Assembly (NCBI RefSeq): GCF_022637415.1
Contig: NZ_CP093340.1
Coordinates: forward strand, 1,612,001 to 1,676,000
DNA length: 64,000 nt
Direction of reading: 5' to 3'
DNA from: Luteimonas sp. S4-F44
GTDB taxonomy: Bacteria > Pseudomonadota > Gammaproteobacteria > Xanthomonadales > Xanthomonadaceae
Shown here: one piece after another, positions 18,295 through 26,477 of the stretch
Position numbering within the stretch: position 1 is the stretch's first letter
Layout of the letters: each line of letters opens with the position of its first letter
The notes under the pieces: generated by a model
What the model was told of the DNA's origin: nothing
Databases searched by the model: none
Seen by the model: the letters and a program-made list of their open reading frames with translations, nothing else
Position numbers and translations under genes: made by a program

Positions 18295-19503
18295 ATGCGC
18301 CGAATCCTGTCCATTGCCGTGCTCGCCGCGGCGCTCTCCGCCTGTGGCAATCAACAGGAGCAGGCCGCTCCGCCGCCCCCCGAGGTCACCGTGATGACCG
18401 TCCAGCCCGGTGCGCAGCCTCTGCGCCAGGATCTGGTCGGCCGTCTCGCGGCGTTCCGCAGCGCCGACGTCCGCGCCCGAGTGCCCGGTGTGCTCGAGCG
18501 CCGCGTCTACACCGAAGGCAGCGACGTGAAGGAAGGCGACGTGCTGTTCGTGATCGATCCGGCGCAGTTGCAGGCCGCGCTCGGCAACGCGCAAGCCGCC
18601 GAAGCCCAGGCCCAGGCGCAGTACACCAATGCCAAGACCGCCGCCGACCGCGCGCGTCAGCTGGCACCTACGAACTTCATTTCCAAATCCGACCTCGACA
18701 ACGCACTGGCGACCGAGCGCAGCGCACAGGCCTCGCTGGAAGCGGCCCGGGCCTCGGTGCGCAGCGCGCAGATCAACCTCGGCTATGCCACCGTGCGCGC
18801 GCCGATCTCAGGCCGCGCCGGCAAGCAGCAGGTCACCGAAGGCGCACTGGTCGGGCAGGGCGATGTGACCCTGCTGACCACGGTCGACCAGATCGACCCG
18901 CTGTACGTGAACTTCTCGATGAGTGTGTCGGACATGCAGGCGCTGCGCGCCAAGCAGGTCGATCGCAACGATCAGACCTCGGTGCAGGTGCGCCTGCAGG
19001 ACGGCACGATCTACGAGCACACCGGCACCCTGGATTTCTCGGCCGATGTCGTTGACCCGGCGACCGGCGCGATCGCGCTGCGTGCGACGGTGCCCAATCC
19101 CGATCGCCGCCTGCTGCCGGGCACTTACGTGACCCTGATCGCCGACATGGGCCGCCAGGACGGCATCTACGTGGTGCCGCAGTCCGCCGTCCAGCGCGAC
19201 GCGACCAGCGCCTTCGTTCTGGTCGCCGGCCCCGATGACAAGGTCGTGCGCAAGGACATCAATGTGGTGCGCGCCGATGGCGGCAACTGGATCGTCGACG
19301 CCGGCCTGTCGGCGGGCGATCGGGTGATCACCGTCGGCCTGCAGCGCGTCCAAGTCGGTGCGCCGGTGAGCCCGAAGCCGGCCGAGGCCGCTGCGGCCAA
19401 GCCGGACAACGCCGCCACACCGCCGTCCGGCACGCAGGCTCCGGCGCCTGCAGCGGCGCCGGCCGCCGATGCGCCGGCTGCGGACGCCGCCGACCAGGAC
19501 TGA
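18295..19503 (+). CDS. RND periplasmic adaptor lipoprotein (system 2)
   Basis: A 402-residue AcrA/MexE-type adaptor. A lipoprotein signal (lipobox LSAC, Cys17) anchors it to the inner membrane. Next come the lipoyl half-motif (VLERRVYTEGSDVKEGDVLF), an alpha-hairpin (QLAPTNFISKSDLDNALATE) and barrel domains. The C terminus is a low-complexity Ala/Pro/Asp tail from about residue 360. It is translated four bases ahead of the permease gene, forming a two-gene operon under the palindromic operator at 18243. Confidence 0.94.
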   Translation: MRRILSIAVLAAALSACGNQQEQAAPPPPEVTVMTVQPGAQPLRQDLVGRLAAFRSADVRARVPGVLERRVYTEGSDVKEGDVLFVIDPAQLQAALGNAQAAEAQAQAQYTNAKTAADRARQLAPTNFISKSDLDNALATERSAQASLEAARASVRSAQINLGYATVRAPISGRAGKQQVTEGALVGQGDVTLLTTVDQIDPLYVNFSMSVSDMQALRAKQVDRNDQTSVQVRLQDGTIYEHTGTLDFSADVVDPATGAIALRATVPNPDRRLLPGTYVTLIADMGRQDGIYVVPQSAVQRDATSAFVLVAGPDDKVVRKDINVVRADGGNWIVDAGLSAGDRVITVGLQRVQVGAPVSPKPAEAAAAKPDNAATPPSGTQAPAPAAAPAADAPAADAADQD

Positions 19504-19507
19504 TCCC

Positions 19508-22500
19508 ATGCCCAAGTTTTTCATCAATCACCCGGTCTTCGCCTGGGTCGTCTCGATCCTGATCTCGCTCAGTGGCCTGATCGCGCTGCTGAACATGGGC
19601 GTCGAGTCGTATCCGTCGGTGGCGCCGCCGCAGGTGACCATCTCGGCGACCTATCCCGGCGCGGACGCGCAGACCACCGAGCAGGCGGTGACCCAGGTCA
19701 TCGAGCAGCAGCTCACCGGTATCGACAACCTGCTGTACTTCAGTTCCACGTCCAGCGCCAATGGCCGGGCCAGCGTCACGCTGACCTTCGAGACCGGTAC
19801 CGACAGCGACATCGCCCAGGTGCAGGTCCAGAACAAGGTCGCACTCGCCACACCGCGACTGCCCAGCGAGGTGGTCCAGCAAGGCGTGGTCGTCGCCAAG
19901 GAGAACACCGGCTTTCTGATGGTCGTGGGCCTGCGGTCGAGCGATCCGTCGATAGACCGCAACGCGATCAACGACCTGATCGCAGCCCGCGTGCTCGAGC
20001 AGCTCGCGCGCGTGCCCGGCGTCGGCAATACCCAGCACTTCGGTGCCGAGTATGCGATGAACATCTGGCTCAACCCCGACAAGCTGCAGGGCTACGGCCT
20101 GTCGGCGACCGAGGTGCTGGCGGCGGTCCGCGGCCAGAACGTGCAGTTCGCCGCCGGTTCGATCGGTTCCGACCCGGCACCCGACGGCGTGGGCTTCAGC
20201 GCGACGGTGGCCGGTGAAGGCCGCTTCAGCACGCCCGACCAGTTCCGCAACATCATCCTGCGCACCGACGCCAATGGCGCGGTGGTGCGCCTGGGCGATG
20301 TGGCGCGGGTCGACTTCGGCCCGTCGAGCTACGGCTTCGACACCAAGTACAACGGCCAGCCGACCGGCGCGGTTGCGATCATGCTTCAGCCTGGCGCCAA
20401 CGCGCTCGGCGTGGCCGAGGCGGTGACCGCGCGGCTCGACGAATTGTCGGCGACGTTCCCGCCCGGCGTCGAATGGTTCAAGCCGTTCGACAGCACCACG
20501 TTCGTGACGATCTCGATCAAGGAAGTGGTCAAGACGCTGATCGAGGCGGTCATCCTGGTGTTCCTGGTGATGCTGCTGTTCCTGCAGAACCTGCGCGCGA
20601 CGATCATTCCGACGCTGGTGATCCCGGTCGCGTTGCTGGGCACGTTCCTGGGCCTGAGTGCGCTGGGCTTTACGGTCAACCAGCTGACCTTGTTCGCGAT
20701 GGTGCTGTCGATCGGCATCGTGGTCGACGACGCGATCGTGGTGATCGAGAACGTCGAACGCATCATGGCCGAGGAGCACTTGCCGCCGCGCGAGGCGACG
20801 ATCAAGGCGATGAGCCAGATCACCGGCGCGGTGGTCGCGATCACCGTCGTGCTGGCCGCGGTGTTCATTCCCAGCGCGCTGCAGGGCGGCGCCTCGGGCG
20901 AGATCTACAAGCAGTTCGCGATCACCATCGCAGTATCGATGGGCTTCTCGGCGTTTCTCGCCCTGGGCTTTACCCCGGCCCTGTGCGCGACGTTCCTCAA
21001 GCAGCACGAGCCGCACGGCAACAAGCGCGAGAACGTGGTCTTCCGCGTCTTCAACAAGTACTACGACCGCGTCAACGACACCTACGTCGGCCACATCACC
21101 AGCGTCGTGCGGCATTCGCCGCGCTGGATGATGGTGTTCGTGCTGCTGGCGCTGGTCTGCGGCCTGCTGTACGCGCGGCTGCCGAGCAGCTTCGTGCCCG
21201 AGGAGGATCAGGGCTACGCGATGGTGATCGTGCAGCTGCCGCCCGGCGCCAGCTTGCAGCGCACCCAGGCGGCGATGGATCGCGTCTACGAGACCTTCCG
21301 CGGCCAGGAGAACCCGGAGACCGGCGAGCGGACAGGCGGCGTGCCCGGCTTCAAGAACATCCTGCAGGTCTCGGGCTTCAGTTTCGTGGGCATGGGCGAG
21401 AACGTCGGCATGGCGTTCGTCGAGCTCGAGCACTGGGACGAGCGCGATGTCAGCATCGACGACTTCGTCAACCAGGCCAACGGCATGCTCTACGGCGCGG
21501 TGCCCGAAGCGCAGATCTTCGTCGTCAATCTGCCGACGATCCAGGGCCTGGGCCAGTTCGGCGGCTTCGACATGTACCTGCAGGACCGCACCGGCCAGGG
21601 CCAGGCGGCACTGACCGAAGCCCGCAACAAGCTGCTGGCCAGCGCGGCGCAGATGTCCGATACGGTCGTGGGCGTGCGTCCGAACACGCTCGAGGCCGCG
21701 CCGCAGCTCGGCCTGCATGTCGACCGCGTCCAGGCGCAGGCGATGGGCCTGTCGGTGCAGGATGTCTACAACGCGATCCAGCTGATGCTCGCGCCGGTGT
21801 ACGTCAACGACTACTTCTCGGAAGGACGCATCAAGCGGGTGAACATCCGCGCCGATGCGCCCTACCGGACGGGGCCGGAGTCGTTCGAGCGCTTCTACAC
21901 CCCGTCGCCGGGCACGGCCGCCAATGGCCAGCCAGCGATGGTGCCGCTGAGCAACGTGGTCTCGGCCGACTGGGGCACCGCCTCGCCGTCGCTGAGCCGC
22001 TACAACGGCTATTCGGCGGTCAACATCGTTGGCTCGCAGGCGCCCGGTCGCAGCACCGGCGAGGCGATGGCGGCGATGGAAGGCATCGTCAACGACGAAC
22101 TGCCGCCGGGCTTCGGCTTCGACTGGGCGGGCATGTCCTATCAGGAGATCATCGCCGGCAACACCCAGACGCTGCTGCTGGTGCTGTCGGTGGTCGTGGT
22201 GTTCCTGTGTCTGGCCGCGCTCTACGAGAGCTGGTCGATCCCGGTGGCGGTGCTGTTGGTGGTGCCGCTGGGCATCCTCGGCGCGGTGGTGTTCACGATG
22301 CTGCGTCCGGGGCTGTCGAACGACCTGTTCTTCCAGATCGGCATGATCACCGTGATCGGTCTGGCGGCGAAGAACGCGATCCTGATCGTGGAGTTCGCGG
22401 TCCAGCAACGGGCAGATGGCAAGACCCTGCGCGAGGCCACGGTCGAGGCCGCGCGTCTGCGTCTGCGGCCGATCCTGATGACCTCGTTCGCGTTCATCCT

Positions 22501-22726
22501 GGGCGTGACGCCGATGGCGCTGTCGACCGGTGCCGGCTCCAACGCACGTCACGCGCTGGGCACCGGCGTGATCGGCGGCATGCTGTTCGCCACGTTCCTG
22601 GGCCTGCTGCTGATCCCGGTGTTCTTCGTCATCGTCCGGCGCGTGCTCGGCGACAAGATGGACGAGCCCGATCCCAAGGCGATCGCCGCGCACCAGGCAC
22701 GCAACGAGACACCGCAGGCGCACTGA
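19508..22726 (+). CDS. RND-family multidrug efflux permease (system 2, AcrB/MexF-like)
   Basis: A 1072-residue HAE1 permease. The first helix follows MPKFFINHPVFAWVVSILI. The porter domain has QVQVQNKVALATPRLPSEV, and the transmembrane core has LSIGIVVDDAIVVIENVER with the adjacent aspartates. RPILMTSFAFILGVTPMALS near the C terminus is typical of AcrB-class pumps. Sequence and adaptor type differ from system 1, so this is not a recent duplicate. No outer-membrane factor follows; a terminator closes the operon. Confidence 0.95.
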   Translation: MPKFFINHPVFAWVVSILISLSGLIALLNMGVESYPSVAPPQVTISATYPGADAQTTEQAVTQVIEQQLTGIDNLLYFSSTSSANGRASVTLTFETGTDSDIAQVQVQNKVALATPRLPSEVVQQGVVVAKENTGFLMVVGLRSSDPSIDRNAINDLIAARVLEQLARVPGVGNTQHFGAEYAMNIWLNPDKLQGYGLSATEVLAAVRGQNVQFAAGSIGSDPAPDGVGFSATVAGEGRFSTPDQFRNIILRTDANGAVVRLGDVARVDFGPSSYGFDTKYNGQPTGAVAIMLQPGANALGVAEAVTARLDELSATFPPGVEWFKPFDSTTFVTISIKEVVKTLIEAVILVFLVMLLFLQNLRATIIPTLVIPVALLGTFLGLSALGFTVNQLTLFAMVLSIGIVVDDAIVVIENVERIMAEEHLPPREATIKAMSQITGAVVAITVVLAAVFIPSALQGGASGEIYKQFAITIAVSMGFSAFLALGFTPALCATFLKQHEPHGNKRENVVFRVFNKYYDRVNDTYVGHITSVVRHSPRWMMVFVLLALVCGLLYARLPSSFVPEEDQGYAMVIVQLPPGASLQRTQAAMDRVYETFRGQENPETGERTGGVPGFKNILQVSGFSFVGMGENVGMAFVELEHWDERDVSIDDFVNQANGMLYGAVPEAQIFVVNLPTIQGLGQFGGFDMYLQDRTGQGQAALTEARNKLLASAAQMSDTVVGVRPNTLEAAPQLGLHVDRVQAQAMGLSVQDVYNAIQLMLAPVYVNDYFSEGRIKRVNIRADAPYRTGPESFERFYTPSPGTAANGQPAMVPLSNVVSADWGTASPSLSRYNGYSAVNIVGSQAPGRSTGEAMAAMEGIVNDELPPGFGFDWAGMSYQEIIAGNTQTLLLVLSVVVVFLCLAALYESWSIPVAVLLVVPLGILGAVVFTMLRPGLSNDLFFQIGMITVIGLAAKNAILIVEFAVQQRADGKTLREATVEAARLRLRPILMTSFAFILGVTPMALSTGAGSNARHALGTGVIGGMLFATFLGLLLIPVFFVIVRRVLGDKMDEPDPKAIAAHQARNETPQAH

Positions 22727-22746
22727 CGCACGCGGTGGCATGACCC

Positions 22747-22780
22747 AAGGGCCGTCCCGTTCGCGGGGCGGCCCTTTTTT
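22747..22780 (+). terminator. rho-independent terminator of RND system 2
   Basis: AAGGGCCGTCCCG pairs with CGGGGCGGCCCTT around a TTCG-type loop (one G-T pair), followed by a run of six T. It lies about 20 bases after the permease stop. Confidence 0.85.
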
Positions 22781-22862
22781 GTTCGTTCGTAACCCTAAGT
22801 CAGGGGAGCCTGCGTCTGCCGGCTCTATCTGGCGGCGCTTCTTCGGGACGCGCGTCGCGCCG

Positions 22863-22932
22863 GCCGGGGAATGCTCCCCGGCTCGGTCAGCCATCCTGGC
22901 TGACTCGCCGCCGCGGGCCATCCATGGCCCGC
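22863..22932. repeat. three consecutive 8-bp hairpins
   Basis: Three perfect stem-loops follow one another: GCCGGGGA/TCCCCGGC (22863-22882, loop ATGC), GTCAGCCA/TGGCTGAC (22886-22904, loop TCC) and GCGGGCCA/TGGCCCGC (22913-22932, loop TCCA). They lie in the ~670-base non-coding stretch between the RND terminator and the flavoprotein gene. No coding function is evident. They resemble REP-type extragenic palindromes. Confidence 0.7.
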
Positions 22933-23093
22933 TATCGCAATCCCCGACCAGCACGACGCACTGAGGCCGGCAGTGTGCAACTTCTTCAGGCAGGGAATCT
23001 GCCCCGAACCGAAGTTTGGCTGCCAATGTCGGCAGCAGCGGACTGACGGCCGGTGGCCGCGGCGGACGCACCATGGGTAAGCCCGCTCTGTTT

Positions 23094-23270
23094 GCGCGGC
23101 ATGCCGCGCGAGCGGGGGAACGCCCGGCGTGCTACGCCGGGCCGGACCGAGCCGCGAAGCGGAGCGGGCGCGCGCCCGAGTCAAGGCAGGGTGAGCATGG
23201 AGGGCCTGCGCGGCATGCCGCGCCTCCATGCGAACGCCACGCGAGCGACGCGTGGCCGGACCGCGAAGCG
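23094..23270. repeat. dense second hairpin cluster
   Basis: Palindromes in order: GCGCGGCATGCCGCGC (23094-23109); GCCCGGCGT/ACGCCGGGC (23122-23142); CCGC-GAA-GCGG (23152-23162); CGGGCG-CG-CGCCCG (23165-23178); GCATGGAG/CTCCATGC (23195-23231) enclosing a second copy of the first palindrome; GCCACGCG/CGCGTGGC (23236-23256); and another CCGC-GAA-GCGG. The order palindrome, hairpin, CCGCGAAGCGG occurs twice, suggesting an imperfect tandem repeat. The remaining bases 22933-23093 and 23271-23449 show no gene. Confidence 0.65.
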
Positions 23271-23449
23271 GCCTTGTCGAGGGAAGAGCGGCTTCCGGCC
23301 GGCAGGCCGTTGTCCACCCGAAGTCAAGCGCGCCTTCGACTTTTAAGACAAGTACTTCGTGTGCGCTCGCGCGAAAGGCAGACAAGTGGCGCGTGGTCTG
23401 TGAGCCCATCGGTCGTATGCTGTCGCGCCGCGATCGCCTCCCTCGTGTC

Positions 23450-24745
23450 ATGACCGTGATGTCCGTATCCCCGCGCCGACCGCTGCGCATCGCCATCGTC
23501 GGCTACGGCACCGCCGGGCAGGCATCGGCTGTGCTGCTCGCACGCGACGGCCACCAAGTCGAGGTCTACGAGCGCGCGCCCGCGCCGGGGCCGGTGGGCG
23601 CCGGCTTCCTGCTGCAGCCCAGCGGCCTGCAGGTGCTCTGGCGCATGGGCCTGTTGCCGCAGGTGCTGCGCCATGGCGCACGCGTGGATCGCCTGTTTGG
23701 CGAAACGCCCTGCGGCCGCGCGGTCATGGATATGCGCTACGCCGGGCTCGACCCGCGCCTGTATGGCCTGGGCATGCAGCGCGGCGCATTGTTCGAACTG
23801 CTCGACCACGCCTGGAACAACCGCACCGCCTTGCATCCCGGCGTCACTGTGACCGGCCCCGACGAGGCCGACGACCGCTGGCTGGTCGACGAGACCGGCC
23901 AGCGCCATGGGCCTTTCGACCTGGTGGTCGTCGCCGACGGCGCGGCGTCACGGCTGCGTGCCCGGATCGGCGGCGTACGTCACGACCGGGTTTATCCCTG
24001 GGGCGCCTTGTGGTGCCTGCTGGCCGCGCGCGACTGGCCGTTCGCCGCCGAACTGCGCCAGCGCTACGTCGCTGCGCGCCGGATGGTCGGCCTGTTGCCG
24101 GTCGGCGGCAGGCCCGGCGATGCCGAGCCGCGGCTGAGTTTCTTCTGGAGCCTGCCGATCGCCGGATTCGCCGATTGGCAGGCGACCGCGCTCGACCGTT
24201 GGCACGACGAGGTCGCCACGATCTGGCCCGAGGCCACGGTCTTGCTCGATGCGATCACGACACATGCCCAACTGGCGCGTGCGAGCTATCGCGATGTCGG
24301 ACTCCGGCGCTGGCATCGTGGCCGTTGGGTGCTGCTCGGCGATGCGGCGCATGCGATGAGTCCGCAGCTGGGGCAGGGCGTGAACATGGCACTGCTCGAT
24401 GCCGAGGCGCTGCGCGAAGCGCTGCGCATGCACGCGCCTGCCGATGCATTGCCCGCCTACCAGCGGCTGCGCGCGCGGCACGTCGGGATCTACCAGTTCT
24501 GGAGCCGGTGGCTGACTCCGATCTTCCAGTCCGATCACGATCTGGTTGCGCGAGCGCGCGACGTGGCGTTCCTGCCGATGGGGCGCATGCCCGGCGGGCG
24601 TGGGCACATGCTGCGCGTGCTCAGCGGCACCCAGCGCGGCGCGTTCGGCGCACTTGCACTGGCGCCGGCCTTCGTCGATGCATTGTGGGCCCCGTCCACC
24701 GCGGTGATCGACGGGTCGGCCGCCGAAGCGCCGCCGGTGACCTGA
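23450..24745 (+). CDS. FAD-dependent aromatic monooxygenase (PHBH/UbiH-like)
   Basis: A 431-residue class A flavoprotein monooxygenase. The N-terminal Rossmann motif is IVGYGTAGQASAVLLARDG (residues about 15-33), with RAPAPGPVGAGFLLQP after it. The FAD ribityl site VLLGDAAHAMSPQLGQGVNM lies at about residue 295. These enzymes hydroxylate aromatic or quinone-like substrates using NAD(P)H and oxygen. The substrate is not predictable here. ATG 23450 was chosen; 23417 and 23459 are alternatives in frame. It is followed closely by an acyl-CoA dehydrogenase. Confidence 0.85.
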   Translation: MTVMSVSPRRPLRIAIVGYGTAGQASAVLLARDGHQVEVYERAPAPGPVGAGFLLQPSGLQVLWRMGLLPQVLRHGARVDRLFGETPCGRAVMDMRYAGLDPRLYGLGMQRGALFELLDHAWNNRTALHPGVTVTGPDEADDRWLVDETGQRHGPFDLVVVADGAASRLRARIGGVRHDRVYPWGALWCLLAARDWPFAAELRQRYVAARRMVGLLPVGGRPGDAEPRLSFFWSLPIAGFADWQATALDRWHDEVATIWPEATVLLDAITTHAQLARASYRDVGLRRWHRGRWVLLGDAAHAMSPQLGQGVNMALLDAEALREALRMHAPADALPAYQRLRARHVGIYQFWSRWLTPIFQSDHDLVARARDVAFLPMGRMPGGRGHMLRVLSGTQRGAFGALALAPAFVDALWAPSTAVIDGSAAEAPPVT

Positions 24746-24802
24746 CCTGTACGCACGCCATGCGCGAGAATCAGCGCAGGTCCGAGGATGGAGACGTGCG
24801 CC

Positions 24803-26443
24803 ATGGCTACAGACGCCACCCACGAGGTCGACAACCAGCCGCCGGAGTTCGCGCCACGCGACCTCTGGCATGACGATGTCGCGCTATGCGAGGCGGTGGC
24901 GCGCGAAGGCGGTGCCGCCTTTACCGATCGACTGGCGAGCTACGGCGCGCTTGCTGGCGATGCGCTCTACGCCGCAGGCTTCGACGCCAACCGCGATCGC
25001 CCGCGGCTGCGCACGCACGACCGCTTTGGCCACCGCATCGACCGCGTCGAGTTCCACCCCGCCTATCACCAGCTGATGGAGGCGGCCATCGGCCAGGGCG
25101 TCGCCGGCCTGTCGTGGGCGCAGCCGGTGCCCGGCGCGCATGTGGCGCGCGCGGCGCTGGCGTATCTGCATCACCAGGCCGACGCCGGAACCAGCTGCCC
25201 GCTGACGATGACTCACGCAGCGGTCCCGGTGCTGCGCCGCGAGCCGCGCCTGCGCCCCTGGGCCGACAAGGTCGCGGCGATGCGCTACGACGCCCGCGAT
25301 GTGCCGATCGACGACAAAGCAGGCGTCACGCTGGGAATGGGCATGACCGAGAAGCAGGGTGGTAGCGATGTCCGCAGCAACACCACCCGGGCGTCCCCGA
25401 CGCGCGACGAGGGCATCTACACGCTGCGCGGCCACAAGTGGTTCTTCTCGGCGCCGATGTCCGACGGGTTTCTGGTGCTGGCGCAGGCCGACGCCGGGCC
25501 GACCTGCTTTCTGATGCCCCGGCGGCTACCGGGCGGCGAGCGCAACGACTTCCGGCTGATGCGGCTCAAGGACAAGCTCGGCGACTGGAGCAACGCCTCG
25601 GCCGAGATCGAGTTCGATCGCGCCTGGGCGCTGCGGGTGGGCGAGGCGGGCCGCGGCGTGGCGACGATCCTGGAGATGGTGATGCTGACCCGGCTCGATT
25701 GCATGCTCGCGGCCGCCGCGCAGATGCGCATGGCGCTGGCCCAGGCGCTGCACCATAACCGTCACCGGCGGGCGTTCGGCCGCGCGCTTGCCGAGCAGCC
25801 GTTGATGCGCAACGTGCTCGCCGATCTCGCGATCGAGACCGAGGCCGCGGTCGCGCTGGCATTGCGCGTGGCCGGCGCGGTCGATGCCGCAAGTCGCGAC
25901 CCGGCGCAGGCGGCCTTCGCGCGCGTGGCCACGGCGATCGGCAAGTACTGGCTGTGCCGGCGCGCGCCGACGTTCGTCAACGAGGCGCAGGAATGCCTTG
26001 GCGGTGCGGGCTACATCGAGGAGTCGATCCTGCCGCGCCTCTACCGGCAGGCACCGCTGAACTCGATCTGGGAGGGCAGTGGCAACCTGCAATGCCTGGA
26101 CGTCCTGCGCGCGCTGACGCGCGAACCGGGCGTGGCGGCGGCGCTGCAGGCGCAGATCGAGGCCGCGCGGGGCATGGACGCAGGGTTCGACGCGGCCGCC
26201 GACCGGCTAGCGGAGCAGCTTGCGGACGCGGCGCGTGCGCCGCACGACGTCGAGTCGCAGGCGCGGCGGTTGGTCGAGGCGACCGCGCTGGTGCTGCAGG
26301 GCGCGGTGTTGCTGCGCGCGAACAGTCCGATCGCCGCGGCGTTCTGCGTCAGCCGGCTGGCCAGCGCCCATGCACTGGCGCTCGGCACGCTCGAGCGCGG
26401 GATTGATCTCGACGCGCCGCTGGCGCGCGTGCTGCCGACCTGA
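24803..26443 (+). CDS. AidB-like acyl-CoA dehydrogenase
   Basis: A 546-residue FAD flavoprotein. The N terminus (NQPPEF...DLWHDD) and the segment AGTSCPLTMTHAAVPVLR are characteristic of the AidB/isovaleryl-CoA dehydrogenase-like subgroup. GMTEKQGGSDVRSNTTRA is the FAD/substrate signature, and NEAQECLGGAGYIEESILPRL is the C-terminal core. E. coli AidB binds DNA and responds to alkylation; whether that holds here is unknown. The ATG at 24803 has GGAG nine bases upstream, better than the ATG at 24788. A hairpin terminator follows. Confidence 0.9.
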   Translation: MATDATHEVDNQPPEFAPRDLWHDDVALCEAVAREGGAAFTDRLASYGALAGDALYAAGFDANRDRPRLRTHDRFGHRIDRVEFHPAYHQLMEAAIGQGVAGLSWAQPVPGAHVARAALAYLHHQADAGTSCPLTMTHAAVPVLRREPRLRPWADKVAAMRYDARDVPIDDKAGVTLGMGMTEKQGGSDVRSNTTRASPTRDEGIYTLRGHKWFFSAPMSDGFLVLAQADAGPTCFLMPRRLPGGERNDFRLMRLKDKLGDWSNASAEIEFDRAWALRVGEAGRGVATILEMVMLTRLDCMLAAAAQMRMALAQALHHNRHRRAFGRALAEQPLMRNVLADLAIETEAAVALALRVAGAVDAASRDPAQAAFARVATAIGKYWLCRRAPTFVNEAQECLGGAGYIEESILPRLYRQAPLNSIWEGSGNLQCLDVLRALTREPGVAAALQAQIEAARGMDAGFDAAADRLAEQLADAARAPHDVESQARRLVEATALVLQGAVLLRANSPIAAAFCVSRLASAHALALGTLERGIDLDAPLARVLPT

Positions 26444-26457
26444 CGCGCAGTGCTGGC

Positions 26458-26477
26458 AGCCGCGCCGGGGCGCGGCT
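26458..26477. terminator. hairpin between convergent acyl-CoA dehydrogenase and ABC genes
   Basis: AGCCGCGCC, loop GG, GGCGCGGCT: a perfect nine-base-pair stem filling the gap between two convergent stop codons. It has no long T tract. Confidence 0.5.

Noticed and set aside
19328..23074. Open frame of 1248 codons on the minus strand
   Set aside because: It is antisense to the RND permease and adaptor genes, with His/Arg/Asp-rich low-complexity translation typical of GC-rich shadow frames.
22825..23496. Reading frame of 223 codons on the minus strand over the hairpin clusters
   Set aside because: Codons follow palindrome composition and no protein family is recognisable; the DNA is better described as non-coding hairpins.
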